DNA of 64,000 bases from Streptomyces sp. NBC_00249 (GCF_026342355.1 NZ_JAPEMV010000011.1:62001-126000); one strand, 5' to 3'; positions 32,765-41,595 are shown, counted from the stretch's first letter. Notes: a model not told the origin generated them from the letters alone. Numbers and translations are program-made.

Positions 32765-33181
32765 TCAGGCGACCTGGAGCTTCGGCCGGCCCGTCGGGGT
32801 GGGCGGGGCCTGGTGGTACGTGGGGAGCTTCAGGTTGGGCAGGTCCCCGGCCTGGATGCGGACGAGGGCCGTGCGGAACGCCGCCTCCATCGCCTCCGGG
32901 CTCTCGTACTTCGCCGCGAGCGGGTGCAGCCGGTAGGAGTTGCCGTTGCGCTCCTCGCTGCGCGGCCGCAGGACGATGTTCAGGTCGCACAGCGGCGCCA
33001 TGAGCCCGCTGACGGCCTGCGGCGTGACCCCGTACTCGGCCGCCATGTCCTTCTGCCGGACCGGCAGCGCTCCCCCGAAGTCGCTGCGCGAGACGAGGTA
33101 CTGGAGGAACTTGACGGCAGACCCTGACAGCGGCAGGGCCCAGATGCGCTCCGCGACGATCGGAGACATGACGTTAGCCAT
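32765..33181 (-). CDS. Winged-helix replication-type protein
   Basis: 138 residues starting MANVMSPIVAERIWALPLSG, with GAGGAAGG before the ATG. SGSAVKFLQYLVSRSDFGGA then LPVRQKDMAAEYGVTPQAVS and GLMAPLCDLNIVLRPRSEER read as a winged helix-turn-helix (MarR/Rep-like). The C-terminus is Pro-rich. Such small proteins occur beside rep genes on actinomycete plasmids. It is 50 bases downstream of a second replication-type gene in the same direction; the two are probably co-transcribed. Exact role (initiator helper or repressor) is not shown. Confidence 0.65.
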   Translation of the reverse strand: MANVMSPIVAERIWALPLSGSAVKFLQYLVSRSDFGGALPVRQKDMAAEYGVTPQAVSGLMAPLCDLNIVLRPRSEERNGNSYRLHPLAAKYESPEAMEAAFRTALVRIQAGDLPNLKLPTYHQAPPTPTGRPKLQVA

Positions 33182-33232
33182 GGAACGGCCTTCCTCGTGA
33201 ACGGTCGCCCGTGCGTGGGCCTGACAGCACTA

Positions 33233-33937
33233 TCACCCGGTACGCCTCCGTCCGGGAGCGGGAATCTCGACTCCGAAGTCGAGGTCCAGCTGTTCCTGGT
33301 GGGCCCCTTCCGGCCCCAGCGCGTACGGGAACGACTCCGGGTCGTTGCCGTGCTTCTCGGCGATCTCCGCGAGAACCTCCTGCTGGGCGGTGCTGTTGCC
33401 CTGGAACCACAGGCGTACGTTGATCTGGATCCGGCCGTTTCCGGCCTTCTCCACCCAGTTGTAGCCGCACAGCGCCTGGACGGCACGGTTGACCGTCGAA
33501 CGAGTGATCATCTTGCCGCCCTTCTGTGCGGCGATCTTGTTCAGCCCGTCCGTGATCTCCTGCTGCGTGTACTGGGTGATGCCGGTGCCCGGCACCTGCC
33601 CGCCCGCGACGAACAGGAAGACGCACAGCTGGGACTTGGTGATGCTGTTGGCCACGGCGAGCTGGGCCAGGAGCTGGGTGAACCAGTTGCTGGCCAGGCT
33701 GTAGCCGGCGCCACCGGCCATGTCGTGGACGGACCTCGGGTCCGCGGCGTACTCCAGGTGCACGCCCTTGAGGCGGCGCCGGCCCCGGGGGTCGGCGACT
33801 TGGGCCACCTGCTCCCCGAGCTGCTGGCCGAGGACGGCCAGGATGTCGCCGTACTCGGCATCGCTGCCCGCGGTGGCGGGAGCGGGGACAGGCCGGGGCC
33901 CGCGCTGTCGACGACGGGCGGGCGGATCAGATGTCAC
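33233..33937 (-). CDS. Replication-initiator-type winged-helix protein
   Basis: 234 residues from GTG 33937 with an excellent AGGAGG site five bases upstream. The middle reads ASNWFTQLLAQLAVANSITK then SQLCVFLFVAGGQVPGTGIT and QYTQQEITDGLNKIA...GGKM with ITRSTVNRAVQALCGYNWVE: a winged-helix domain of the plasmid RepA/MarR-like type. An Arg/Pro-rich N-terminal tail of 25 residues precedes it. It is encoded leftward from dyad-rich DNA that could hold the origin it recognises. Partner gene downstream. I infer replication from fold, partner and position; no biochemical motif proves it. Confidence 0.65.
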   Translation of the reverse strand: MTSDPPARRRQRGPRPVPAPATAGSDAEYGDILAVLGQQLGEQVAQVADPRGRRRLKGVHLEYAADPRSVHDMAGGAGYSLASNWFTQLLAQLAVANSITKSQLCVFLFVAGGQVPGTGITQYTQQEITDGLNKIAAQKGGKMITRSTVNRAVQALCGYNWVEKAGNGRIQINVRLWFQGNSTAQQEVLAEIAEKHGNDPESFPYALGPEGAHQEQLDLDFGVEIPAPGRRRTG

Positions 33938-33973
33938 AGGACCTCCTTGTTACTCAGGCGGTCCGAGACTATC

Positions 33974-34320
33974 CAAAAAATCAACGAGGGCTTGTCTTTT
34001 GACGCGTCGGCGCGCCGGAGGGCCCACGCCCGAGTACCCCTCCCCCGCACATGCGCCGAAACTACACGGGGCGTGTACTTATTTCGCGAGAAAGCCCCGA
34101 AAGTCCACGGCTGCTTGATTTCGGTTGTCGCGATGGCGGCACACCTTGTTCGAACCCCGACGCCCTGCCTGGCCCTTGGCGCTCTTCCGTCCGATGCCCT
34201 GACCTGCGCCGATCCGCAGCGCGCCGAGCCTCCGCGAAAATCAACGTGTGCTTGATTTTCCGGCCAAATGTGCTCGCTGGGTACACATTTGACGAGCCCG
34301 AATGTGTCCTGGGGGACACA
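33974..34320. repeat. Dyad-rich region, candidate origin/operator of the Rep pair
   Basis: GAAAATCAA (34236-34244) and TTGATTTTC (34252-34260) form a perfect 9-bp inverted repeat around CGTGTGC. A similar but weaker copy, AAATCAACGAGGGCTTG, is at 33978-33994, and a half copy GCTTGATT at 34113-34120. Next come AAATGTG...CACATTT (34266-34290) and TGTGTCC-TGGG-GGACACA (34303-34320). A-tracts make this the most AT-rich part of the neighbourhood. It lies immediately upstream of the Rep-type genes. Confidence 0.55.
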
Positions 34321-35170
34321 CTCCGTCAGGCAAACATGCAGGTCAGAGCCCTGAAAACGGGTCGCCCTCTTACTACAAGAGCAACCTGACCGCCGACGCC
34401 AGCCCGAAGGTCTCTGCACATCAGCTGTGCGTCACTCCTCCGCCGCCGGGGGGTATCAGCCTGACTTCACTCACTTCTGACCCCCAGGCCACACGACCTC
34501 AGCCGACGCACCGTCAGCACAACCCGGCCGCAGCCGAGTCAGGACCGGCACTCCCCCACCTCAGCTCACCTCCGGCATCGCCATCATCGGCTTCTCGTCC
34601 CTCATGCCCAGTGAGGGCGCCCAGCGCCCGAGGGGTGCACCGCCGACCGTCAGGGAGGTGGGGCAGGGCGTGAGGGGGAGCGGGTCCAGGGCGCCCAAGC
34701 GCCTGGCGAGGGGGTCTGGGGGGCGAGGAGCCCCCCATGCCACGGCCGGTCCAGCGCGGCCAGGCGCTGGCGGGGTCCAGGGGCTGGCCCCTGGGACTAA
34801 CGGTCCGCAGCCAGGAGCGGACAAGAACCCCGCTCCGTGTCCCGTCTCATCGAAGGCTGACCGGTCTGATCCAACAGAGGGTGTGACGGGACACTCCTGA
34901 GGGCGGCAGCAGAGAAATTTGCCGCACAACGCTCAAAAGCGACCGCCAGAACGGGGCCTCAGAGCTCCTTTCGCAACACCCCGTGTGTGGTGTGACCTTT
35001 CTTCATCTCAGAGCGTCCCAGCGGGGCGCACAGAGCTTTTGATCATCGGCAACAGGTGTTCAACCTTCCTCTCTGCCTCGTGCACCCGACTTCATCGGGC
35101 ACAAGATGTCGGGTCCGGCATGGTAGGCACTGCCTAGCGTGGTGGTTGTCAAGAGGAAGGAAACCCGGGA
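34321..35170. other. Long non-coding stretch
   Basis: About 850 bases without a supportable gene; open frames on both strands lack domains and ribosome sites. GC-rich direct repeats such as GGCCAGGCGCTGGCGGGGTCC (in part) and GGGCGCTGGGC-like segments occur at 34610-34800. The promoter of the AraC-type gene should be near its right edge, where AAGATGTCGGGTCCGGCATG precedes it. Confidence 0.45.
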
Positions 35171-36037
35171 ATGCTGGAGCGGCTGAACCAGGCGATGGAG
35201 CACATCGAGCGCCATCTCCACCAGACCGTCGAGGTGGAGGAGCTGGCACGCATCGCGGCCACCTCGGAGTACCACCTGCGCCGGATGTTCTCCGCGCTCG
35301 CGGGCATACCGCTGTCGGAGTACGTCCGGCGCCGTCGGCTCACCCTCGCGGGCGCCGAAGTACTCGCGGGGCGCGAGACGTTGCTGGACATCGCGGTGCG
35401 CTACGGCTACGGCTCCGGCGAGGCGTTCGCGCGGGCGTTCCGGGCCATGCACGGCATTGGTCCGGGCGAGGCCCGGCGTACCGGCGCCGCGCTCAGCTCC
35501 CAGTCCCGGATGGCCTTCCGCCTCACCATCGAAGGGAGCAGCAATATGCGATACCGCGTTGTGAACAAGGCGGACTTCACCGTCGTGGGGTTCAAGGCCC
35601 GGGTGCCGCTGGTACATGCGGGGCCGAACCAGGCGATCATCGACTTCGTCCGCGGGATCGACCCACAGATCCTGGAGCGCCTGGAGAAACTGTCCGACCA
35701 GGAGCCGAACGGCATCGTCGCGGTCTGCGACGACCTGGACCCCAGCCGTGCCGAGGGCACCGAACTCGACTACCACCACGGCGTGCTCACCTCCGCGGCA
35801 GCGCCCGAGGGGACCACCACGCTGGCCGTCCCGGCCGGCACCTGGGCGGTCTTCACCACCTCCGGGCCGATGCCGCAGGCCATCCAGGAGCTGTGGCGGG
35901 ACGTCTTCACCGAGTGGTTCCCGTCGAACCCCTACCGCAGCCGCACCGGCCCCGAGATCCTGCGTATCGGTCTGTCGCCGGACAAGACCGAGGCCGAGGC
36001 CGTGCTGTGGCTCCCGGTGGAGCCCGAGCACGGCTGA
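35171..36037 (+). CDS. AraC-family regulator with GyrI-like effector domain
   Basis: 288 residues. Residues 1-105 hold two helix-turn-helix motifs (VEVEELARIAATSEYHLRRM and LLDIAVRYGYGSGEAFARAF). From about 130 a GyrI-like domain starts with YRVVNKADFTVVGFKARVPL and includes FVRGIDPQILERLEKLSDQE, ELDYHHGVLTSA and TLAVPAGTWAVFTTSGPM. This is the Rob/BmrR-type architecture, in which the C-terminal barrel binds small cationic or hydrophobic compounds. Cytoplasmic activator of stress or efflux genes. No obvious target gene is adjacent. Confidence 0.9.
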   Translation: MLERLNQAMEHIERHLHQTVEVEELARIAATSEYHLRRMFSALAGIPLSEYVRRRRLTLAGAEVLAGRETLLDIAVRYGYGSGEAFARAFRAMHGIGPGEARRTGAALSSQSRMAFRLTIEGSSNMRYRVVNKADFTVVGFKARVPLVHAGPNQAIIDFVRGIDPQILERLEKLSDQEPNGIVAVCDDLDPSRAEGTELDYHHGVLTSAAAPEGTTTLAVPAGTWAVFTTSGPMPQAIQELWRDVFTEWFPSNPYRSRTGPEILRIGLSPDKTEAEAVLWLPVEPEHG

Positions 36038-36299
36038 ACACTGCTGAAGGCCCCCTGGGGCAGGCGTGACTGATTCCCCATCACGTGTCGAGATGGGGAG
36101 GGGGCGGCTCGGCGGTGAAGCTGCGGTGACCGGCCGGAGCGTCAGTCGCAGGGGGCGCCGTAACTCACGATCTTGTCGGACGTTGGTCCGCGCAGGGCCA
36201 CGCGCATCCGATGACTTCGATCCGTCCGGCCCTGAGACATGTGCCGACAGGATCCGTGCCTCGTCGTGGGGCCAGGAAGAATGCGTGAGGTCGCCCGCC

Positions 36300-36686
36300 A
36301 TGCACTACGTCACCCAGAAGATCGCCGCCGGGATCGGAACGGTCGCCGCCGCTCTCGGCTGCGTGATCGCCGTAGGTCCGCCCGCAGCGGCCGACGGCAA
36401 GTGGTGCAACAACTCGGTCTGCATCCAGACCTACGACACGGGCACCTATCTGGGGAGGGTCGAGGTGTCGGTCACCAACACCAACCAGCCGAACCGCATC
36501 AGTGCCCGTGTGTGGACCACCAACGGCTGGAGCTCCAAGACCAAGGTCGAGGACGTAGCGGCGTTCAGGACCTACCGGGACCAGGCATACCCGCAGCGGC
36601 ACTTCCCGGCGGGCACCCGGCTCTGCGCCGAAGGCTTCCGAGGGGGCGCGAGCGTGGGCCTGCCCTGCGTCACGCTCACCAACTGA
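36300..36686 (+). CDS. Small secreted protein
   Basis: 128 residues from ATG 36300. Signal peptide MHYVTQKIAAGIGTVAAALG then CVIAVGPPAAA, cleaved near ADGKW. The mature domain of about 98 residues has four cysteines (WCNNSVC, LCAEG, LPC) and a beta-rich sequence (YLGRVEVSVTNTNQPNRISA, RVWTTNGWSSK). Typical of the small disulfide-bonded exported proteins of Streptomyces; function unknown. Followed by a strong hairpin. Confidence 0.75.
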   Translation: MHYVTQKIAAGIGTVAAALGCVIAVGPPAAADGKWCNNSVCIQTYDTGTYLGRVEVSVTNTNQPNRISARVWTTNGWSSKTKVEDVAAFRTYRDQAYPQRHFPAGTRLCAEGFRGGASVGLPCVTLTN

Positions 36687-36715
36687 CCTGCCTCGTGCGA
36701 CCTGTACGGAAGAGC

Positions 36716-36756
36716 GGCCCGCCCGTCCCCGTCAGCCTGACGGGGACGGGCGGGCC
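36716..36756 (+). terminator. 19-bp perfect stem hairpin
   Basis: GGCCCGCCCGTCCCCGTCA (36716-36734) and its exact complement (36738-36756) are separated by GCC. It lies 30 bases past the stop of the secreted-protein gene and ahead of the next gene: a strong factor-independent terminator of the Streptomyces type without U-tail. Confidence 0.8.
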
Positions 36757-36796
36757 GGCCGCATGGCTCGGTCCTGCCCGGTGAGATCCTGACCCG

Positions 36797-37588
36797 ATGG
36801 ACGAGACCTCCGCCGCTCTGGCGACCGCCCGGTGGCCGCTCGCCGCCTCCGGGGAGACCGACTGGCTGCGGGAACTGGCCGACGACGACGGCCTCACCGG
36901 CTTCATGCCACCACCGCATCCCGACGCCGCCTGGGTGCTGCACTCCATGTACGAGCACGAGGTCGGGCCCACCGACATGTCGTACGCCACCTACAACCAG
37001 GCCGTCCTGATGGCCGGCGGTACCGGCCCCGAGATCATCCCGGGGCTCGACCCCGCGGAGGTGTTCGGCGGCACCCAGGGTGAGCACCCCGGGCCGCGGT
37101 GGCGGCGTCTGCGCTGGGCGGAACTCTCGCAGCGGATCGGCGATCCGCTGGTGCCCGAGGGCAAGTTCCCCTGCTATACCGCCTTCCCCTCGCTCCGCCA
37201 GCCGGTCGGCTGGCCGGTCGGGATCTGCGCGCCGTCCGAGGGCTACGTGGACCGGGCCGACTGGAACCGCCTCGTCGACCTCCTCACCGAGCACAGCCCG
37301 CAGGGCCCGGACACCCCCTGCCTGGCCTACTGGACGCCGCTGGTGCTCGGGGCCGAGGACTTCGACAACCTGAGCGTCCGCAGCGGTCGGCTCGGCGACG
37401 CCAAGGCCCTGTACGACCACCCCGAGCCGGAGTGGAGCCCGTCCAACCTCTGGGCCCGGGACCGGTCCTGGGTCCTGTGCACGGACTACGACCTGTGGGC
37501 CACCAAGGTGGCGGGCCCCGCTCCGCTCATCGAGGCCCTGCTCGCCGACAAGGACGTCGAGGCCGTACGCCTGCCCTGGATCCCCTGA
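36797..37588 (+). CDS. Conserved-type hypothetical protein
   Basis: 263 residues starting MDETSAALATARWPLAASGE. Sequence is acidic and Trp/Pro-rich (DDDGLTGFMPPPHPDAAWVL, WGP-like segments, DRSWVLCTDYDLWATKVAGP). No signal peptide, membrane helix or catalytic signature is seen. The ending ADKDVEAVRLPWIP is well formed and codon use is typical for the genome, so the gene is likely real. Could be a SUKH/immunity-like cytoplasmic protein, but this is not supported by a motif. Confidence 0.6.
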   Translation: MDETSAALATARWPLAASGETDWLRELADDDGLTGFMPPPHPDAAWVLHSMYEHEVGPTDMSYATYNQAVLMAGGTGPEIIPGLDPAEVFGGTQGEHPGPRWRRLRWAELSQRIGDPLVPEGKFPCYTAFPSLRQPVGWPVGICAPSEGYVDRADWNRLVDLLTEHSPQGPDTPCLAYWTPLVLGAEDFDNLSVRSGRLGDAKALYDHPEPEWSPSNLWARDRSWVLCTDYDLWATKVAGPAPLIEALLADKDVEAVRLPWIP

Positions 37589-37615
37589 CTCCTGCCGCCA
37601 AGTCGGCCTGACAGG

Positions 37616-38134
37616 TCAGGGCCTGACGGCCCTGACGTGCCCGGGCGAGAGGTGGAGTTCGTACGGCAGGCAGCAGTCGGAGCACAGGGTCGCCACGAGG
37701 GTTCCGCAGGCGGCGCACAGCTGGTTCAGCCTGCCGTCCGGGGTCGCTCCGCAGCAGGCCGGGGAGGCGTGTCGCAGCTCCAGGCCACGGGCGTCGTCCG
37801 GGTTGACGACGATGTTGCCGCGGGGGCCCTGCGACACCAGCGGCTGCCCGTGCACGTTGCTCTTCGTTCCGCGGCGCGGCATCACCGGCCCGGGCACCTC
37901 GGCGACGACCAGGGGTGCGCCGTACGGCTCCGTCTCGATCGCGTAGCGGCCCGACGGCACGGTCGCCGGCGACGGGCCGGGCTCATCCGCGTCCCACCAT
38001 GCGTAGAACGGGGCTTCGGGAACCGCGGGCAGCCGCGTGAGCGGCCCCGTCAGCGCGACCCCGCAGCTCCCGCACACGAACACCACCGCGTCGGCGTTGC
38101 CGCCCCGGGCCTGGTCCCGCTGATCGCCGTCCAT
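37616..38134 (-). CDS. Cysteine-rich hypothetical protein
   Basis: 172 residues from ATG 38134 (MDGDQRDQARGGN). Cys pairs at CGSCG near the N-terminus and CC, CAACG and CSDCC near the C-terminus suggest two zinc-ribbon-like knuckles bracketing a central domain (GRYAIETEPYGAPLVVAEVP, GQPLVSQGPRGNIVVNPDDA). The phrase 'RGNIVVNPDDARGLELRHA' appears well conserved in style. Cytoplasmic; unknown function. Convergent with the preceding gene. Confidence 0.6.
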   Translation of the reverse strand: MDGDQRDQARGGNADAVVFVCGSCGVALTGPLTRLPAVPEAPFYAWWDADEPGPSPATVPSGRYAIETEPYGAPLVVAEVPGPVMPRRGTKSNVHGQPLVSQGPRGNIVVNPDDARGLELRHASPACCGATPDGRLNQLCAACGTLVATLCSDCCLPYELHLSPGHVRAVRP

Positions 38135-38310
38135 GCGCCGACGGTACGCGGCACCCCGCCGCCGGGGTCCCCCGGGCCCCACTCCCCCGGGGGCGTGCGG
38201 CGAACAGGCGGTTCGAGCGCTCCCCCATCCGGGGCAACTTCAGGCAAATCAGCGCAACATGTTTCCGTGTGCCCTTCGCCTTCCCGCAAGAAGGTTAGTA
38301 AGGTACCCAC

Positions 38311-39471
38311 ATGAGCGCCCCATACGATCCGGAAGTCAGGGAAAAGGTAGTCGCCAAGCTGCCGGCGTCCCTCAGGCAGGAACTCAAGGTCCGCGCCGCC
38401 CAGTTGGGCGTGGACATCCAGGACGCCGTCACCGAGGGCGTCCACGCATGGCGTGCCGACGCCTCGGCCGCCACCACCGTGGACACCTCCGGCGCCTCCT
38501 CGTTCTCCACGTACCTCCCCACCGGCCTGTACGGGGACTTCAAGGAGGACTGCCGGGTACGGGAGATCCCGTACAACCAGGGCGTCGCCCAGTCCATCCG
38601 GCTGTGGCTCGACACCCACCCCTCCCCCGTCGGCCGCCGACGGCCCGCCAGCGAAGGCGCCCGCCGGATCGTCGTCTGCAACCAGAAGGGCGGTGTGGGC
38701 AAGAGCGCCATCAGCAACGGCCTCTCCCAGGCCCTCGCCGAGACCGGCGCCCGCGTCTGCGTCATCGACTTCGACCCCCAAGGCCACCTCACCCGCCACC
38801 TCGGCGCCGAGATGCTCAGCATCAAGGAGCCCAGCCTCGCCAAGCACATGCTCGGCGAGATCGACGGCCGGGTCCGCGACCTCCTCGTCCCCATCGAGCA
38901 CGGGGTCTTCGCCGGACGGCTCTTCCTCCTCCCCTCCTGCAAGGACGCCTTCCTCCTCGACGCCCGGCTGGCCACGACCCGCCACGTCCGTACGAAGGAG
39001 ACCGCCCTGGAGAAGGCCCTGGAGGAGCTGGAGAAGGAGTTCGACTACATCGTCGTCGACTGCCCGCCCAGCCTCGGCTACACCATGGACACGGCGCTCT
39101 ACTACGCCCGCAGCCGCGACGGCGAGCCCGCCAAGACCTCCGGCATCATCGTCCCCGTCCAGGCCGAGGACACCTCCGCCGACGCGTACGACATGCTCAG
39201 CGAGCAGCTCGAGGACCTCATCGACGACCTCGACATCGAGATCGCCCAGCTCGGCTTCGTCGTCAACCTCTACGACAGCCGCAAGGGCTACGTCGTCACC
39301 TCCTCCCTCAACAGCTGGAAGGAGTTCGGCGACCCGCCCGTCATCACCGTCATCTCCGACCTGAAGGAACAGCGCGAGGCCGTACGCGTCAAACTGCCGC
39401 TCCTGCACTACGCCCCGGAGTGCGAGCAGTCCGACGCCATGCGCGAGATCGCCCGGAGGATCACCGCATGA
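38311..39471 (+). CDS. parA: ParA-family partition ATPase
   Basis: 386 residues. The deviant Walker A motif IVVCNQKGGVGKSAISN is at about 120-136, followed by VIDFDPQGHLTRHLG (A' motif) and YIVVDCPPSLGYTMD (Walker B). A 110-residue N-terminal extension begins with LPASLRQELKVRAAQLGVDI, similar to a ribbon-helix-helix or Rep-type DNA-binding segment, as in plasmid type Ia ParA proteins that repress their own operon. It overlaps parB by four bases (ATGA). ParA forms dynamic filaments or gradients on the nucleoid that move ParB-bound plasmid copies. Confidence 0.92.
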   Translation: MSAPYDPEVREKVVAKLPASLRQELKVRAAQLGVDIQDAVTEGVHAWRADASAATTVDTSGASSFSTYLPTGLYGDFKEDCRVREIPYNQGVAQSIRLWLDTHPSPVGRRRPASEGARRIVVCNQKGGVGKSAISNGLSQALAETGARVCVIDFDPQGHLTRHLGAEMLSIKEPSLAKHMLGEIDGRVRDLLVPIEHGVFAGRLFLLPSCKDAFLLDARLATTRHVRTKETALEKALEELEKEFDYIVVDCPPSLGYTMDTALYYARSRDGEPAKTSGIIVPVQAEDTSADAYDMLSEQLEDLIDDLDIEIAQLGFVVNLYDSRKGYVVTSSLNSWKEFGDPPVITVISDLKEQREAVRVKLPLLHYAPECEQSDAMREIARRITA

Positions 39472-40736
39472 GCAAGAGCGACCTCCTCGGGACCGGCGCC
39501 GCCTTCAGCAACGCCCGCCGTGCCGGCGGGCGCAGCGAGCGCGGGCGTGCCAAGGCCGTCGCGCAGGGCGACGTACCGGCGTACGAGCTGATCCGCATCC
39601 CCCTCGACCAGGTCTCCCCCACCCCCCTCAACCCGCGCCGCAACTTCGGCACGGACGAGGAGAAGTCCCGCTTCGGCGAGGAGCTGCGGCAGGCGCAGCT
39701 GTCAGCCTGTGTCGTCGTCAGCCGCAGCGCCTACCTCGGCCTGTGGCCCGACCACGGGTCCCGCGTCGGCGCGGCCACGCACATCCTCATCAACGGCGAA
39801 CGCCGCTTCCGCAGCGCCCTGCACGTGGGGCTGGAGGCCCTCGACTTCGTCGTACGCGACGACCTCGCCGCCTCCCGCACCGACTTCATCGACCACCTCC
39901 TCGCCGAGAACCTGGAGCGCGAGGACTTCGACGTCATCGAGCGGGCGCGCGGTGTGCAGCAGCTCGTCGACACCTGCGCCGACGAGGGCCGCGAGCACGG
40001 CGCCAGGTCCCGGGCCGCCGAACGCCTCGGCCGCTCCCCGTCCTGGGTCACCAACCAGCTGGTGCTGCTGGAGCTGCCCGAGGAGATCCAGCTCCTGCTC
40101 AGCTCCGGCGAACTGCCCGAGCGCGACGGGCGCCTCCTGGCTCGTACGGCGAAGGACCGGCCGGGCGTCTCCGCCGCCGAACTCCTCGGCCTCCTCCAGC
40201 AGAACAAGCAGCAGGAAGCCGAGGTGAAGGCGGCCCAGCGGGAGATACTGCGCAGCGCGCAGGAGCCGGCGGGGGACCGCGAACCGGCTCCGCAACCGGC
40301 CCGACTTTTGTCCGCGGACAAAAGTCCGGCCGCCGAGAGCGGGTCGGCGGGGGAGTCGGAACCGGCTTCCGAGTCGCCCCGACTTTTGTCCGCGGACAAA
40401 ACTCCGGCCCTCGAGAGCGGGTCGGCGGGGGAGTCGGAACCGGCTCCTGAGCCGCCTCGACTTTTGTCCGCGGACAAAAGTCTGCCCTCGGAGCCCCTCC
40501 CCCCGACGCCCTCGGAACCGGTCACTGCAGCCCCGGCTCCCCTCCCGACTCCCCCGCAGTCGGAGCAGATCCACGAGCCGGAGGGCGTGATCCCCTCCCA
40601 GATGCGGACGCCGGAATCGGCCTCGATCCCGTGGCAGGACCCGAAGGCGATGTACGAAGCGATCTGGACCAACATGACGGCCAAGCACCGCGCCGAACTG
40701 ACGATGCTCCTGATCGAGAACAACAGGCACGGCTGA
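39468..40736 (+). CDS. parB: ParB-family partition protein with in-gene palindromic repeats
   Basis: 422 residues. ParB/Srx domain: IRIPLDQVSPTPLNPRRNFG (40-60) and HILINGERRFRSALHVGLEA (105-124; box II GERR). Helices ENLEREDFDVIERARGVQQL and a helix-turn-helix AAERLGRSPSWVTNQLVLLE follow. Residues about 270-345 consist of three 26-residue tandem repeats containing RLLSADKS, each encoded by a 24-bp palindrome. The C-terminus (YEAIWTNMTAKHRAELTMLL) may be the dimerisation region. ParB binds centromere sites and CTP in known relatives; the DNA repeats inside its own gene are the best local candidates for those sites. Confidence 0.92.
   Translation: MSKSDLLGTGAAFSNARRAGGRSERGRAKAVAQGDVPAYELIRIPLDQVSPTPLNPRRNFGTDEEKSRFGEELRQAQLSACVVVSRSAYLGLWPDHGSRVGAATHILINGERRFRSALHVGLEALDFVVRDDLAASRTDFIDHLLAENLEREDFDVIERARGVQQLVDTCADEGREHGARSRAAERLGRSPSWVTNQLVLLELPEEIQLLLSSGELPERDGRLLARTAKDRPGVSAAELLGLLQQNKQQEAEVKAAQREILRSAQEPAGDREPAPQPARLLSADKSPAAESGSAGESEPASESPRLLSADKTPALESGSAGESEPAPEPPRLLSADKSLPSEPLPPTPSEPVTAAPAPLPTPPQSEQIHEPEGVIPSQMRTPESASIPWQDPKAMYEAIWTNMTAKHRAELTMLLIENNRHG
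40303..40326. repeat. 24-bp palindrome, candidate parS copy 1 (inside parB)
   Basis: Core CTTTTGTCCGCGGACAAAAG, extended by GA and TC to a perfect 24-bp palindrome. It encodes part of RLLSADKS in ParB. Confidence 0.85.
40381..40404. repeat. 24-bp palindrome, candidate parS copy 2 (inside parB)
   Basis: Same core with one change (ACAAAACTC at the right end) that breaks symmetry at one pair. Exactly 78 bases after copy 1, as part of a 78-bp tandem unit. Confidence 0.82.
40459..40482. repeat. 24-bp palindrome, candidate parS copy 3 (inside parB)
   Basis: Perfect copy of the 24-bp palindrome, exactly 78 bases after copy 2. The three in-gene copies therefore keep one face-to-face spacing of 26 codons. 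Confidence 0.85.
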
Positions 40737-40760
40737 CCACCCGCACCACCCGCTTGCCGA

Positions 40761-40789
40761 GGGCCCCACCGCACACCGCGGTGGGGCCC
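40761..40789 (+). terminator. parB terminator hairpin
   Basis: GGGCCCCACCGC (40761-40772) and GCGGTGGGGCCC (40778-40789) pair perfectly around ACACC, 25 bases after the parB stop. It abuts the fourth palindrome, sharing three bases. Confidence 0.75.
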
Positions 40790-40818
40790 CGACTTTTGTC
40801 CGCGGACAAAAGTCGGGG
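40787..40818. repeat. 32-bp extended palindrome, candidate parS copy 4
   Basis: The 24-bp palindrome is extended by CCC(C) and GGG(G) on each side to a perfect 32-bp palindrome. Located 50 bases beyond the parB stop, outside coding sequence. Confidence 0.85.
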
Positions 40819-41034
40819 CGGCTGGAAGCCCGACTGCGGTCAAAGGTGGGCGGCGACCGCTGGAACATCCTCCTGAAGCGCCCTCCAGAGGAACTGAGCC
40901 ACCTGAGCGACGCCGCCCGTAGGTCTTCTTCAGGACCCGGTCGTGGTCGTGACGGCCGACGCCGTCGTTTCGGGGGAGCGCGGCGAGATCTGATCCCGGC
41001 CAGGGTGTCAGTGGTACGGCCTACCGTGGCCGGC

Positions 41035-41595
41035 ATGGGGATCTATCTGGTGAGTGTCGGCGCCGGCCAGTGGCTCGGCGATGAGGAAGGCGACCTCGGC
41101 GAGGTCGCCGCGGCTCTCGACGCGGAGCTGAAGCGGCGGGGCCTGCCCGCGTACGAGCCCGCGCCGGGGGAGTCGTTCGAGGAGAAGCTCGTCCCCCCGA
41201 TGGCAGGCTTCGACACCTTGTGCCGCACGCACCTCTCGCTGGAGGAGTACCAGATGCTCAGCGGCTGGTCCGCGCTGGTGCCGATCCTCCTCGACGGGCC
41301 GGTCCGGCTGCCCATCGAGAACAGCTACGACGACGAGACCGTGATCGCGAGCGCTCCCCGGGTCCTGGCCCTCGCGGAGCACCTCGCACAAGCCATCGGC
41401 CTCCCGCCCGATGTCCCGAGGGCACGCCACCCACTCGAACTGACGACATGGCTCCTGGACGGAGGCGCGGCGAAACAGGCAACGGCTTCGCCGGGACCGT
41501 GGGGCGAAGACCTGGACACGGCCTTCTACGTCGTCCTGTACCTGCGCGCTGCCCAGCACGCGATCCGGCACAACTGCCCTCTCGTCTTCGCCTGA
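41035..41595 (+). CDS. Hypothetical protein
   Basis: 186 residues from ATG 41035 (MGIYLVSVGAGQWLGDEEGD). Mostly helical, with GEVAAALDAELKRRGLPAYE, FEEKLVPPMAGFDTLCRTHL and DTAFYVVLYLRAAQHAIRHN. No signal peptide or membrane helix. The pattern is seen in many Streptomyces cytoplasmic proteins of unknown function. It lies downstream of parAB but is separated by the terminator and about 215 bases, so probably has its own promoter. Confidence 0.6.
   Translation: MGIYLVSVGAGQWLGDEEGDLGEVAAALDAELKRRGLPAYEPAPGESFEEKLVPPMAGFDTLCRTHLSLEEYQMLSGWSALVPILLDGPVRLPIENSYDDETVIASAPRVLALAEHLAQAIGLPPDVPRARHPLELTTWLLDGGAAKQATASPGPWGEDLDTAFYVVLYLRAAQHAIRHNCPLVFA

Noticed and set aside
33938..35170. Open frames of up to 120 codons between the Rep-type gene and the AraC gene.
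   Set aside because: Codon third positions are not GC-rich in a consistent frame and no domain or ribosome site is visible.
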